Assembly: GCA_902625215.1 (NCBI GenBank)
Contig: CACOAO010000003.1
Coordinates: forward strand, 62,001 to 126,000
DNA: 64,000 bases
Source: an uncultured SAR116 cluster alpha proteobacterium
GTDB taxonomy: Bacteria > Pseudomonadota > Alphaproteobacteria > Puniceispirillales > Marisalimonadaceae
Reading direction: 5' to 3'
In this document: in pieces, positions 26,115-35,239 of the stretch
Numbering within the stretch: the first letter of the stretch is position 1
Layout: every line of letters begins with the position of its first letter
The notes under the pieces: model-generated
What the model was told of the DNA's origin: nothing
The model's input: the letters and a program-made list of their open reading frames with translations, nothing else
Databases searched by the model: none
Program-made: the position numbers and the translations under genes

Positions 26115-27002
26115 ATGAAATTAGATACTTGGAGAAATCCCGAAGCAATTGTTAGCTGTGAATGGTTAAGTAAAAATCTTAACAACGAAAATATAAGAAT
26201 ATATGATTGTACAACTTATCTACATTATAGAGATAATGACCCTACCTTACCCTACATTGTAGAGAGTGGTAGAGAAAATTATGAATTTTGTAATATTATG
26301 AATTCTAGTTTTTTAGACCTTCATTTAGATCTATCCGATAAAACAAGTCCGTATAGGTTTACCCTACCTAAACTTGAAATTCTCGCAGATAGTTTTAAAA
26401 AACAGGGAATTGGAAGTGATTATCATGTAATTCTTTATTCAAGGAATGGAGCACAATGGTCTGCACGTATTTGGTGGATGTTAAGAGCGGTTGGATTTGA
26501 TCAAGCAAGCATATTAGATGGTGGATTTAATCAATGGCAAAAAAAAAACTTACCTACTTCAAAAGGTAATTTAAATTTCTCAGAATCTGATTTTGTTTTT
26601 TCACCAAGAAATAATATTTTTGTAAATAAAGATGCAGTCTTTGAAGCCATAGATAATCCAAAGTTTATAATATTAAATTCATTGACTGCCGATATCCATA
26701 ATGGTGAAAATCCGAGATATGGAAGAGCTGGCAGAATTCCAACAAGTATTAATATACCATTTCATGAATTACTTGATGATGAAACAGGAAAATTTAAAAA
26801 ATTTGATGAATTATTAAAAATTTTTCAAAAAAATACCATATCTAGAGATAGTTGTGTTTTAAATTATTGCGGTGGTGGTATTGCCGCATCTTTAGAGGCA
26901 TTTGTATTGTATCAATTAGGTTTTGAAAATATTACAATTTATGATAATTCACTTCATGAATGGGCAGCTATTGATCAAACATTACCAATGGAGATTAATT
27001 AA
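26115..27002 (+). CDS. Tandem-rhodanese sulfurtransferase
   Basis: This 295-residue protein has two rhodanese domains: an inactive N-terminal one (about 10-150, no cysteine in the loop, YSRNGAQWSARIW) and an active C-terminal one (about 165-293). The catalytic loop is C252 in NYCGGGIAAS. The architecture is that of thiosulfate or 3-mercaptopyruvate sulfurtransferases (SseA type). The choice between the two cannot be settled from this loop. Its TAA stop is directly followed, in the same frame, by the rsmJ-like sequence. Confidence 0.9.
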   Translation: MKLDTWRNPEAIVSCEWLSKNLNNENIRIYDCTTYLHYRDNDPTLPYIVESGRENYEFCNIMNSSFLDLHLDLSDKTSPYRFTLPKLEILADSFKKQGIGSDYHVILYSRNGAQWSARIWWMLRAVGFDQASILDGGFNQWQKKNLPTSKGNLNFSESDFVFSPRNNIFVNKDAVFEAIDNPKFIILNSLTADIHNGENPRYGRAGRIPTSINIPFHELLDDETGKFKKFDELLKIFQKNTISRDSCVLNYCGGGIAASLEAFVLYQLGFENITIYDNSLHEWAAIDQTLPMEIN

Positions 27003-27587
27003 ATTTTAAAATGTTCTTTTGTTGAAGGTCCAATTTTACATAGATTAAAATACGGCAAAGGTAGAGGCCAAAACCTTGCTAGAGCTGTTGGTATGAAGTC
27101 TAATAAAAATAGAAATATAATAGATGCAACGGCTGGACTAGGTTACGACTCATTTATTCTAGCCTCTCTTGGAGCCAAAGTAACATTAATTGAGCGATCA
27201 GAGAAAATGCATGAAATACTTCAAAATGGTATTAATGAAGGAGTATCATTTGGAGGTGAAATTGAAAAAATAATAAATAGAATGGATTTATTATTTGGAG
27301 ACTCTAAGGATATTTTACCAAAACTGTCTCCTGAAGTTATTATGATCGATACTATGTATAAAGATAGAAAGAAAACGGCTCTTGTTAAAAATAATATGAG
27401 GTTAGTTAGAGAGATTGTAGGCCCTGATTCTGATTCTGTTGAACTTTTAAAGGTTGCTTTAAATTGTGCAAAAAACAGGGTGGTTTTGAAACAACCTAGA
27501 TATGCTGATCCAATTAGAGAGATTAGAAAATGCTCTCACCAGATTTTAGGAAAAACTATACGTTATGATATATTTATGACAAATTAG
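27003..27587 (+). CDS. rsmJ: RsmJ-like 16S rRNA guanine-N2 methyltransferase, anomalous start
   Basis: RsmJ methylates G1516 of 16S rRNA. The frame right after the sulfurtransferase TAA reads ILKCSFVEGPILHRLKYGKG, RGQNLARAVGMK and then NIIDATAGLGYDSFILASLG. The first part matches the conserved DF..G...RR..GGGRG..LAKAVG element of RsmJ, so coding begins well before the ATG at 27093. However, no ATG, GTG or TTG lies in frame between the TAA and this element; ATT at 27003 is the only near-start. About 55 residues of E. coli RsmJ are missing. The DPM(F/Y) catalytic loop reads DTMY. It may use an ATT start, arise by readthrough, or be a decaying gene. Confidence 0.7.
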   Translation: MLKCSFVEGPILHRLKYGKGRGQNLARAVGMKSNKNRNIIDATAGLGYDSFILASLGAKVTLIERSEKMHEILQNGINEGVSFGGEIEKIINRMDLLFGDSKDILPKLSPEVIMIDTMYKDRKKTALVKNNMRLVREIVGPDSDSVELLKVALNCAKNRVVLKQPRYADPIREIRKCSHQILGKTIRYDIFMTN

Positions 27588-27688
27588 CTTTTTCATAAAT
27601 GAAATTATTTTATTATTATAAATATAATTAAATATTCTAATTTATAGGACGTTATAATTAAGTATAGATATTTTCGGAACAGCTAATA

Positions 27689-28195
27689 ATGAAATTATTT
27701 CTTTTAATACTACTATTTATTTTTTTGTCTGGATGTTTTCGTCAAACATCAACCATAAGTAATTATGGTCAAAGTCTTGTAAAAATTCCAAATCAAACAG
27801 AATCAATTGATGACCTTATTGCTGGTAAAAATGTAAACAATTCTAATGTTTCCTTATTAAATAAAGCCATAAACTATACCAATAAATTTGAAAAAATTAA
27901 TTTTTCATCTAGCAAATTTCTAAAAGGTAATCCTAATTGTATTAGTGTAATTAGAGTTAGCGTGCTTGGTAGTTTAAGTTATGATGAATTAATGTACGAA
28001 CTTAAAAAAAGAGCAGCTACTATGGGTGGTAATGCTATAGGAATTTATGATTTAGCCGAAAATAAAGAAATAATTTACGCTAATAAAGAAATTGATGTTA
28101 AGAATAGTTTGAAAGTGCGTTATGAATTTATGAAACAGACTAATCTAATATCAAAAGTAACTGCTGATGTTTTCAGATGTAAATCAGATAGATAA
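27689..28195 (+). CDS. Putative lipoprotein
   Basis: This 168-residue protein has a lipoprotein signal: a hydrophobic stretch and the lipobox LSGC (C16). The mature part has a short low-complexity linker, then a small domain with SVIRVSVLGSLSYDELMYEL and KKRAATMGGNAIGIYDLAEN. The latter resembles the K-x-A-x-x-x-GGNAI element of small outer-membrane stress lipoproteins. Two cysteines flank this domain (C44-type position and near the end) and may form a disulfide. The function is unknown. Confidence 0.72.
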   Translation: MKLFLLILLFIFLSGCFRQTSTISNYGQSLVKIPNQTESIDDLIAGKNVNNSNVSLLNKAINYTNKFEKINFSSSKFLKGNPNCISVIRVSVLGSLSYDELMYELKKRAATMGGNAIGIYDLAENKEIIYANKEIDVKNSLKVRYEFMKQTNLISKVTADVFRCKSDR

Positions 28196-28237
28196 TCAAA
28201 AGTTTTTTTCTTTTAAAAAAAATACTATTATCAAAAA

Positions 28238-28450
28238 ATGAAATTTTTCATTTTAACATTATGTTTCTTACTTCCATTTGCGTTAGCATACTTAATAAGT
28301 GAAGGTCAATTAAGTTTTGTTGCAACTACTATAATAATAATTTTATTCACAATTTTAATAATAAGTTATCTCAGTAAAAATAATAATAATCGTCAATTTT
28401 CTTTAAAAAGTTTCTTTTTCAAAACAAAAAAAAAAATTAAGTTTAAGTAA
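28238..28450 (+). CDS. Hypothetical small membrane protein
   Basis: This 70-residue protein has two membrane helices (about 3-21 and 26-46) and a very basic tail (SFFFKTKKKIKFK). It overlaps the 3' end of a convergent membrane-protein gene by eight bases. No family is known. Moderate support comes from the hydrophobic pattern and the clean ATG. Confidence 0.5.
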   Translation: MKFFILTLCFLLPFALAYLISEGQLSFVATTIIIILFTILIISYLSKNNNNRQFSLKSFFFKTKKKIKFK

Positions 28451-28850
28451 ATGAATTAACTAAATTCATTGCTATTGCAGTACAACTTATAGATGAGCCA
28501 ATCATAATAGCTCTATCCCCCCACTGCATTCCTACATAAATCCAACCAATACAACTAACCACATATGCCATCTGCCCATAAAGTGTATAAGAGGCACTTA
28601 TTAAGAAAATACCAGCAACCGCTAAAAGCATAGAAATCCATTTAACATACCAATCAGTTGTACCTGTTGGGGTTGTAGGTTTAATTTCATCGTACTCCGT
28701 CTGAAGTTCTTCTAATTCTTGCTTAAGTCTTTTTTTCTCGTGCGACAATTCCATAGCCAATCTTCCAGCTTTTGTCATTGAGCTTCCTGCAAGGGTAGAA
28801 TTGGCATCGTTAGCTTGATCAGAAATTACAGTAATATTTTTTTCTTCCAT
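28443..28850 (-). CDS. Hypothetical coiled-coil membrane protein
   Basis: This 135-residue protein begins with a polar segment, then a coiled coil (LAMELSHEKKRLKQELEELQ, about 34-60), a TPTGTTD turn and three membrane helices (about 70-90, 92-108 and 113-132). The ATG at 28850 is preferred over a TTG six codons upstream because GAGG lies 8 nt ahead of it. No family is known. Confidence 0.68.
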   Translation of the reverse strand: MEEKNITVISDQANDANSTLAGSSMTKAGRLAMELSHEKKRLKQELEELQTEYDEIKPTTPTGTTDWYVKWISMLLAVAGIFLISASYTLYGQMAYVVSCIGWIYVGMQWGDRAIMIGSSISCTAIAMNLVNSFT

Positions 28851-28973
28851 GTTAATTACCTCAGACAATAGTTGAAATTTTTTAAAGTTAATTTAAAAAT
28901 TTGTCAAAATTTATTTTAAAAGATTTTGAATTAACATATGATATTAAACATAATTAAATTAGAGGAATAGTTT

Positions 28974-29465
28974 ATGAAATGGAATAGTGGGTCTTTACTT
29001 CATATACATATAGCTCCTAATGCTTCCGCTAACATGGTGGAATTAGAAGAAGCCGAATTAGTTGAAGGCAAAGGTATTATCAATGATCGTTACTATAACC
29101 AAACAGGCACATATTCACCAAAACCAGACATAAGAGACGTAACTTTAATAGAAAATGAAGTTTTAGAGGCATTGGCAGTTAATCAACCACCTCTTCAAGA
29201 AAAACCTATTATATTGAAACCAATCGAACATAGAAGAAATTTAACAACTTCTGGTGTGCCACTTAATTATCTAGTTGGTAAAAAGTTTAAAATTGGTGAT
29301 GTTATTTTACTTGGTGGGAGGCTTAACTTCCCATGTAAATATCTTGCTGATCTTCTCAAAAAACCGCTTGTTCTACCATTATATAATAGATCTGGCCTTA
29401 ATTGCTCAATTGTTAAAGGTGGTATAATTAGAAAAGGTGATAAAATAATTCAAATTGAGGACTAA
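28974..29465 (+). CDS. MOSC-domain protein
   Basis: This 163-residue protein is a single MOSC domain: a GKGIINDRYYNQTGTYS loop, then DVTLIENEVLEAL, HRRNLTTSGVPLNYLVGKKF (about 86-105) and FPCKYLADLL with the invariant cysteine (about C120). MOSC domains bind the molybdenum cofactor sulfur or handle sulfur transfer to metals and N-hydroxylated compounds. The substrate is not known. An AGAGGA ribosome site precedes the ATG. It is convergent with chrA. Confidence 0.87.
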   Translation: MKWNSGSLLHIHIAPNASANMVELEEAELVEGKGIINDRYYNQTGTYSPKPDIRDVTLIENEVLEALAVNQPPLQEKPIILKPIEHRRNLTTSGVPLNYLVGKKFKIGDVILLGGRLNFPCKYLADLLKKPLVLPLYNRSGLNCSIVKGGIIRKGDKIIQIED

Positions 29466-29466
29466 A

Positions 29467-30669
29467 TTAGACATATGTAAATATCCAACCACAAAATGAA
29501 AGAAAAAAAACAACTGCCCATTGTGGTATTTTAGTAAAAAATAAAATTAAAAATGAAATTAAAATAAGAATAAAATCATAATAATTTTTTAGACTAGAAA
29601 TGATAATAGGATCATATAAAGCTGCAATCAGTAATCCTATGACACTTGCGTTAACGCCTTTAAAAATGTTAACAATATAACTAATTTTTCTTAATTCATT
29701 CCATATAGATAAAGTGCCTAAAAGTAAAAGAAAAGACGGTAGGAAAATAAAAAATAAGCAAAACATACTTGTTAACAAAGTATTAAGTTCACTATTAAAA
29801 AAAATTCCTAGATAGGATGAAAATGTAAATAAGGGCCCCGGTATTGCCTGTGACGCTCCATAACCTGCCAAAAAAATATCATTTTCAATCATCCCGCTAG
29901 CAACAAACTCTTCTTTTAATAATGGTAATACAACGTGACCTCCTCCAAAAACCATCGAACCAACTTTAAAAAAGCTATTAGCTAAGTTTAATAGATTTGA
30001 ATTAAATATTTCGTTAATTATTGGAAGACCTAATAAAAAGATAAAAAATAAAATAAAAGGAAAAATTTTCCAAAAACTAATCTCTAATAGAAAATTTTTA
30101 TTTTTTTCTTTTCTTTTTTGATCTTTGTAAACAAACACTCCAATTAATCCACTGATAATTAAGCACATTAATTGATTAAAAGATGACGGCAAAATTATTA
30201 AAAATAAGGCTGTCATAAATGCAATCATATATCCAAAGTTATCTTTTAATAAATTTTTACTCATCCCTATTATCGCCTGAAATACAATTATGACAACAAT
30301 AGCTTTCAAGCCTCTAAGAATACCTTGTGGAATTGAACTATCATAATTTAAAATTGCGTAACCAAAAAATAAAAGAATTATTACTGAAGGCATCGTGAAA
30401 CCTATCCATGCTAGAATAGCTCCTTTTATACCCTTGAAATAATAGCCAATGGAGATACCAACCTGACTAGAAGACGGGCCTGGCAAAAAATTACAAAGAG
30501 AGACAAAATCAGCATAAAGTTTTTCATCTAACCACTTTTTTTGTTTTACAAAGTAGTTTCGGAAATAACCAATATGGGCTATTGGTCCACCAAAAGATGT
30601 TAGGCCCAATAATAGAAAGGAAAGAAAAATATCTAAATTTTCAATTTTTGTTTTGTTATTTTTTTTCAC
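29467..30669 (-). CDS. chrA: Chromate transporter, ChrA family
   Basis: This 400-residue, two-domain membrane protein has the family motifs twice. The N-terminal half shows TSFGGPIAHIGYFRNYFVKQ, KKWLDEKLYADFVSLCNFLPG and PSSSQVGISIGY. The C-terminal half shows GSMVFGGGHVVLPLL and GYGASQAIPGPLFTFSSYLG. About ten helices are expected. ChrA proteins export chromate by proton or sulfate exchange; a natural role in other anion transport is possible. A 17-bp palindrome lies just upstream and is listed separately. Confidence 0.93.
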   Translation of the reverse strand: MKKNNKTKIENLDIFLSFLLLGLTSFGGPIAHIGYFRNYFVKQKKWLDEKLYADFVSLCNFLPGPSSSQVGISIGYYFKGIKGAILAWIGFTMPSVIILLFFGYAILNYDSSIPQGILRGLKAIVVIIVFQAIIGMSKNLLKDNFGYMIAFMTALFLIILPSSFNQLMCLIISGLIGVFVYKDQKRKEKNKNFLLEISFWKIFPFILFFIFLLGLPIINEIFNSNLLNLANSFFKVGSMVFGGGHVVLPLLKEEFVASGMIENDIFLAGYGASQAIPGPLFTFSSYLGIFFNSELNTLLTSMFCLFFIFLPSFLLLLGTLSIWNELRKISYIVNIFKGVNASVIGLLIAALYDPIIISSLKNYYDFILILISFLILFFTKIPQWAVVFFLSFCGWIFTYV

Positions 30670-30691
30670 TGTAAAGAAATCTTAATTAATT

Positions 30692-30708
30692 TATACCTTT
30701 ACGGTATA
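30692..30708. promoter_or_regulatory. Palindrome upstream of chrA
   Basis: TATACC-TTTAC-GGTATA is a 6-5-6 inverted repeat 22 bp ahead of the chrA start. It is a candidate operator. The 258-bp gap up to the next gene also holds a start-less reading frame for one membrane helix (ending at 30835) and no other clear feature. Confidence 0.35.
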
Positions 30709-30928
30709 CTATTTTATTAATTGGCTTAACAGAGATTTAACATATAAATTCAACATCTACATAAGCTTCTTATTTATATCTACAATTGTTTTGATAATAG
30801 CTTTACTTGCTCATAAAGGTATTATGGGATTATAAAAAGAAAAGACGGATAAATTTAAGATAAACAAAATGATGTTAATGAACTCACCAAAAGTTTAAAA
30901 ATGAAAAAACACTTAGAGGTATGGGATT

Positions 30929-31978
30929 ATGAAAGGTATAGTTTTTATAGGAGATAAAAAGTTAGAAATTCAAGATTTTAAAGATCCTACACCAGGACCA
31001 AACGATGTAATTATTGAGGTTAAAGCATCAGGAATGTGTGGAAGTGATCTTAAATTTTACAGAGCAAATAGTGGCCCATCTTCTCTTGGTCTTGGTGGAG
31101 ACGACAAACCAGTTATTGCTGGACATGAACCATGTGGAACAATCGTAGAAATAGGTTCCAATGTATCAAAAAGTAATTTTCAAATAAACACACGTGTAAT
31201 GCAACATCATTATGAAGGCTGTGGGACTTGTTCACACTGTTCCACAGGATGGCAACAACTTTGTGTTAAAGGAGTTAAAGCCGTTTTTGGAGTTACTGGA
31301 CATGGCGCCCATGCTAAATATATGAAGTGTCCTGCTAGTACATTAGTTGCTCTGAGAGATGATATATCATTTATTGCTGGTGCAGCAATATCATGCGGAA
31401 CTGGAACTGCATGGGGAGCTCTAGAAAGATTAGATTTAAAGGCAAGTCAAACTATTGCTATTTTTGGTATGGGGCCCGTTGGTTTGTCAGCTGTTATGTT
31501 AGCAAATAAGATGGGATCTAAAGTTATCGCAATAGATATAAATAAAAAAAGGTTAGAGAGATCTGTTGAATTTGGAGCCGACATCCTTATAAATCCACTT
31601 GAAAATAATGACTTATTAGAAGAAATCAAAGATCTTACAAAAGGTATTGGAGTTGATGCAACATTAGAGGCATCATCTTCACCAGAAGCACGATCATTAG
31701 CAGTAAAATGTGTTAAAACATGGGGTAAAGCATGTTTTGTAGGTGAAGGTGGAGATGTCACTCTAGATGTCAGTAACGATCTATTAAGAAGGCAAGTTAC
31801 ACTAATGGGAAGTTGGACATTTTCAAAACATGGACAAGCCCAATGTGCAGACTTTGTCGCAGAAAAAAAGCTAAACATTGACAAATTATTTACACACACT
31901 TGGTCATTGGATCAAGCTGAAGAAGCCTACAAAATATTTGATAAACAATCCGATGGGAAAGGCGTTATAATACCCTAA
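30929..31978 (+). CDS. Zinc-dependent alcohol dehydrogenase family protein
   Basis: This is a 349-residue medium-chain dehydrogenase. Catalytic-zinc ligands lie in GMCGSDLKFY (C38 type) and GHEPCG (histidine-glutamate pair). The structural-zinc lobe is GCGTCSHCSTGWQQLC (four cysteines, about 97-112). The NAD fold carries FGMGPVGLSAVMLANKMG. The layout resembles threonine or polyol dehydrogenases, but the substrate is not fixed by these motifs. An AGAGG site lies upstream. It converges with the MATE gene with one base between stops. Confidence 0.9.
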   Translation: MKGIVFIGDKKLEIQDFKDPTPGPNDVIIEVKASGMCGSDLKFYRANSGPSSLGLGGDDKPVIAGHEPCGTIVEIGSNVSKSNFQINTRVMQHHYEGCGTCSHCSTGWQQLCVKGVKAVFGVTGHGAHAKYMKCPASTLVALRDDISFIAGAAISCGTGTAWGALERLDLKASQTIAIFGMGPVGLSAVMLANKMGSKVIAIDINKKRLERSVEFGADILINPLENNDLLEEIKDLTKGIGVDATLEASSSPEARSLAVKCVKTWGKACFVGEGGDVTLDVSNDLLRRQVTLMGSWTFSKHGQAQCADFVAEKKLNIDKLFTHTWSLDQAEEAYKIFDKQSDGKGVIIP

Positions 31979-31979
31979 A

Positions 31980-33383
31980 TTAATTCTGCTTATAATATAA
32001 TTTCCATGGTCCATAATGTAAGCTTAGACTTATAAACAAACCATAAATTATCAGACCAGACGACATTGTTATAAATAATAAATGCGGACTAGCTGAGTTA
32101 TTATATAAAAAAATTGAAGTTAAAATTACAACAAAAAATAATCTCAAAAAGGTTCCTACAACTGGCCAAAATAAAGTATTAAATGCCTGACAAACAAAAT
32201 AAAGACCAAGACCAAGAGCAAAAAAAGCATAAAAAGGGGCAACTACCGTCAAATAAACTTCCGCTGCATCTATAGCTTGAGGATTATGTGTGAAAAAATT
32301 AGACCAGAGTTCTGGATAAAGAGAAAAAAACAATCCTGTAACACCAACAATAAAAACAGAAAAAGCTGTGCCTTTCCAAGTCATTTGTACAGCTCTTTTT
32401 AGTTTATTTGCGCCAACATTTGCACCTACTATAGCAATTAGAGCACCTCCAACACCAAAAATAATAGGTATCAAAAGCAATTCCAACCTTATTGCAATAC
32501 CAAATCCAGCAGTCCAATGTGAGCCAAAGATTCCAATCACTGCTGTACAGAATAATGCTAGCGAAATTGTCATTAAAGACTGACAACTTGCTAATGAACC
32601 TGATTTAATTAACCTAAAAAATCCATCTAATTGTAAAATTTTTGAAAATTTAAATGTATAAGAATGACTTCCAAAGAAATAAAAACCTGATATAAATACT
32701 ATTCCAAAAAAATATCCAGACAATAATGAAATGGCAGACCATTCTAAGGAATTGAATAAATAATTCTCTTTTAAAAAAATTACATTATTTTTTAAAATAA
32801 AATTTCCATCAAGATAATCAAAATTAAAACTTGCTAGTAAAACATGAAAGGACAAAACAATCAGCCAACTAAAAGCTGGCAAAATTGTATTGCCTGAGCC
32901 TCTTGTTACAGCAATAATAATATTGAACAACCAAACTAAAAAAATTCCACCCAGTAAAATGTTACCATAACTTAAAGCCGCGCTACTTACCTGTTGGTCT
33001 ATTTTCATAAAAATAAAAAATCTCTCTGAAAGAGAAAAATAAAGTGACATTATTAGTAATGATCCCAACAACGAAATTAATATTGCTGATCTAAAGATAC
33101 ATTCTGCTAGGTGTAAGTTTTTACTTCCAAAAGCTCTTGCAGTAGCACCGCTTATTGCCCCACCAAAAGCTCCATTAGATAACATGCTTGTTAACATGAA
33201 AATTGGAAAAATATAGGCTACACCAGCTAATTCAGACATGCCTATTTTTCCAATATACCAAAGATCAAATATCACGGTACTTGCAGACAAAAATGTCGCG
33301 CATATATTAGGTATAGCTAATTTAAAAAAAATCTTATTAAATGGTAATTCAACTAATTCATTAGTAATTTTCTTTTTATTCAA
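31980..33383 (-). CDS. MATE-family efflux transporter
   Basis: This 467-residue protein has twelve predicted helices in two related halves. MATE features include PFNKIFFKLAIPNICATFLS at the start, ASTVIFDLWYIGKIGMSELA, and the GAFGGAISGATARAFGSKN loop. MATE exporters move drugs or metabolites out by Na+ or H+ antiport. It lies 16 bp downstream of the D-aminoacylase-like gene, so it may export a product or a toxic intermediate of that operon; that link is inference. Confidence 0.91.
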   Translation of the reverse strand: MNKKKITNELVELPFNKIFFKLAIPNICATFLSASTVIFDLWYIGKIGMSELAGVAYIFPIFMLTSMLSNGAFGGAISGATARAFGSKNLHLAECIFRSAILISLLGSLLIMSLYFSLSERFFIFMKIDQQVSSAALSYGNILLGGIFLVWLFNIIIAVTRGSGNTILPAFSWLIVLSFHVLLASFNFDYLDGNFILKNNVIFLKENYLFNSLEWSAISLLSGYFFGIVFISGFYFFGSHSYTFKFSKILQLDGFFRLIKSGSLASCQSLMTISLALFCTAVIGIFGSHWTAGFGIAIRLELLLIPIIFGVGGALIAIVGANVGANKLKRAVQMTWKGTAFSVFIVGVTGLFFSLYPELWSNFFTHNPQAIDAAEVYLTVVAPFYAFFALGLGLYFVCQAFNTLFWPVVGTFLRLFFVVILTSIFLYNNSASPHLLFITMSSGLIIYGLFISLSLHYGPWKLYYKQN

Positions 33384-33399
33384 AACTAATCTTTCAAGA

Positions 33400-35157
33400 T
33401 TAATTTACAAATTCCAATGTTTTTTCTTTATCCTTAACTGATTTAACAACACCACCAGGTCGTTCTTTTGTAAATTTCCCATTTTTGTAAGTAACTTTAC
33501 CTGACACAATGGTAGTTACATAGCCTTTGGTGTGTTGCATTAACCTTTTTCCACCAGCTGGTAAATCTTGAGTCATAAATGGATCAGAGGAACCTACATT
33601 TTCCCAGTCAATTATGTTTATATCAGCTTTTAAACCAACTTTTAAGATACCTCTATCATTCAAACCTGCTGCGCTTGCCGTGTCTGAAGTTAACCTTCTA
33701 ACAGTTTCTTCCATTGAAAATGCTTTTTTCTTGACTGACCAATATGATATAAGCCATGTTGGATAACCTGCATCTAAAATGAACCCAACATGAGCTCCAC
33801 CGTCTCCTAAACCCATTATTGCGTTTTTGTCATCAAGCATTTTTTTACAAACACCAAATGTATGATCTGCATAATTTACTAATGGAGCATAAATAAAGTT
33901 GTTACCATCATTTTCTATTAGAATTTCGTAAGCTAATTCCGCCGCCGTCATACCTTTTTCTTTTGCCATTGCTTCAATAGACTCTTCTGGCTTAGGATTA
34001 TAATTAGGTGGTGAGCCAAATCTATACATTTTAGTATATCCAATTCTATTTATTAGTGGGAAAGTACTTCCCTTGATTGGATCTTCAGATAAAATTTTAT
34101 TTTTTATGTCATCTTTCCTCATTTCAATTACACGTCGATCTAATGGCAAATCTGAAATAGACTTGTAGGTATCTGTTCCAGAAAATGGATTTTGACTTCC
34201 ATTTAATCCTAATAATAAACCAATAGGTCTAGGAGTAACAACCGGTCTGATAGGCAAACCTTCTTTCTGAGCTTGTCTGGCCATTGCCATAAGGTCTTCC
34301 CAGAAGTAGGGCCTATCATGTCTTTGTGTACAACTAAAGACAAGTGGTCTCCCAGATTTTCTCACAATCCTTTTTAGAACTTCAAATTCTGTTTCAGGAT
34401 CAGGTTCATTCCAATCTGAAACAATTTCTATAAATCCAGATCCAGCATCTGATAAACCCATTGCAATAGCTGTTAATTCATCTTCGTGAGCTCTTAAAGT
34501 TGGAGTATACTCTCCTTTTAAACTTTTATGACTAATTGTACGTGATGTTGAAAAACCAAATGCGCCAGCCTCAACAGCCTCTTTTGCAAGCTTTCTCATT
34601 ATTTGCATATCTTCTTTTGTTGCAACTTCGTGCTTGATTGCTCTTTCTCCCATCACATACACTCTTAATGCCGCATGTGGTAAAAGAGCACATATATCTA
34701 TGTCTAATTTGTTTTTTTCAAGAGCCTTAATATATTCCTCAAAAGTTTCCCACTGCCAGTTTAAACCTTCATGCATTACCGGAGCAGGAATATCTTCAAC
34801 ACCCTCCATAAGTTCTACTAACTTAACTCTGTCTTCTGGTTTGCAAGGAGCAAAGCCAACTCCACAATTACCCATTACAACTGTAGTAACACCATGAATT
34901 GACGAAGGTTTTAATTGGCTATCCCAAATTGCTTGGCCATCATAATGAGTATGAATATCAACAAATCCAGGGGTTACTACTAAATTATTTGCATCTATGA
35001 CTTCATTAGCTTTGCCTGAAAAATTACCTATAGCTGCTATTAAACCGTTTTTAATAGCTATATTGCCTGCTTTCGACTTAGCACCTGTACCATCTACAAG
35101 AGTGCCGTTTTTAATAATTAAGTCAAAATCATTTATTTCTCTATTTAAGCCATCCAT
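33400..35157 (-). CDS. D-aminoacylase-like amidohydrolase
   Basis: This 585-residue amidohydrolase-superfamily enzyme is like N-acyl-D-amino-acid deacylase. The N-terminal DLIIKNGTLVDGTGAKSKAG and DIHTHYDGQAIWD (HxH metal motif, about 68-80) are followed by MGNCGVGFAPC (family cysteine ligand) and ADHTFGVCKK. GLGDGGAHVGFILDAG holds the catalytic aspartate region and GVTTVV the dimer loop. Members hydrolyse N-acyl-D-amino acids or related amides. It follows the CoA-transferase gene after 82 bp on the same strand, and the MATE gene is downstream. Confidence 0.88.
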   Translation of the reverse strand: MDGLNREINDFDLIIKNGTLVDGTGAKSKAGNIAIKNGLIAAIGNFSGKANEVIDANNLVVTPGFVDIHTHYDGQAIWDSQLKPSSIHGVTTVVMGNCGVGFAPCKPEDRVKLVELMEGVEDIPAPVMHEGLNWQWETFEEYIKALEKNKLDIDICALLPHAALRVYVMGERAIKHEVATKEDMQIMRKLAKEAVEAGAFGFSTSRTISHKSLKGEYTPTLRAHEDELTAIAMGLSDAGSGFIEIVSDWNEPDPETEFEVLKRIVRKSGRPLVFSCTQRHDRPYFWEDLMAMARQAQKEGLPIRPVVTPRPIGLLLGLNGSQNPFSGTDTYKSISDLPLDRRVIEMRKDDIKNKILSEDPIKGSTFPLINRIGYTKMYRFGSPPNYNPKPEESIEAMAKEKGMTAAELAYEILIENDGNNFIYAPLVNYADHTFGVCKKMLDDKNAIMGLGDGGAHVGFILDAGYPTWLISYWSVKKKAFSMEETVRRLTSDTASAAGLNDRGILKVGLKADINIIDWENVGSSDPFMTQDLPAGGKRLMQHTKGYVTTIVSGKVTYKNGKFTKERPGGVVKSVKDKEKTLEFVN

Positions 35158-35239
35158 GAATAATTACCCCCCAATTAAAATATTTTGTTATTTAAATTAT
35201 TTGATGTCAATAAGTCATTTTGTTTTTAATTATTTATAA

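Noticed and set aside
31447-31899. Minus-strand 150-codon frame within the zinc-dependent dehydrogenase
   Set aside because: It is a shadow of the conserved plus-strand gene, with serine/proline-rich antisense composition.
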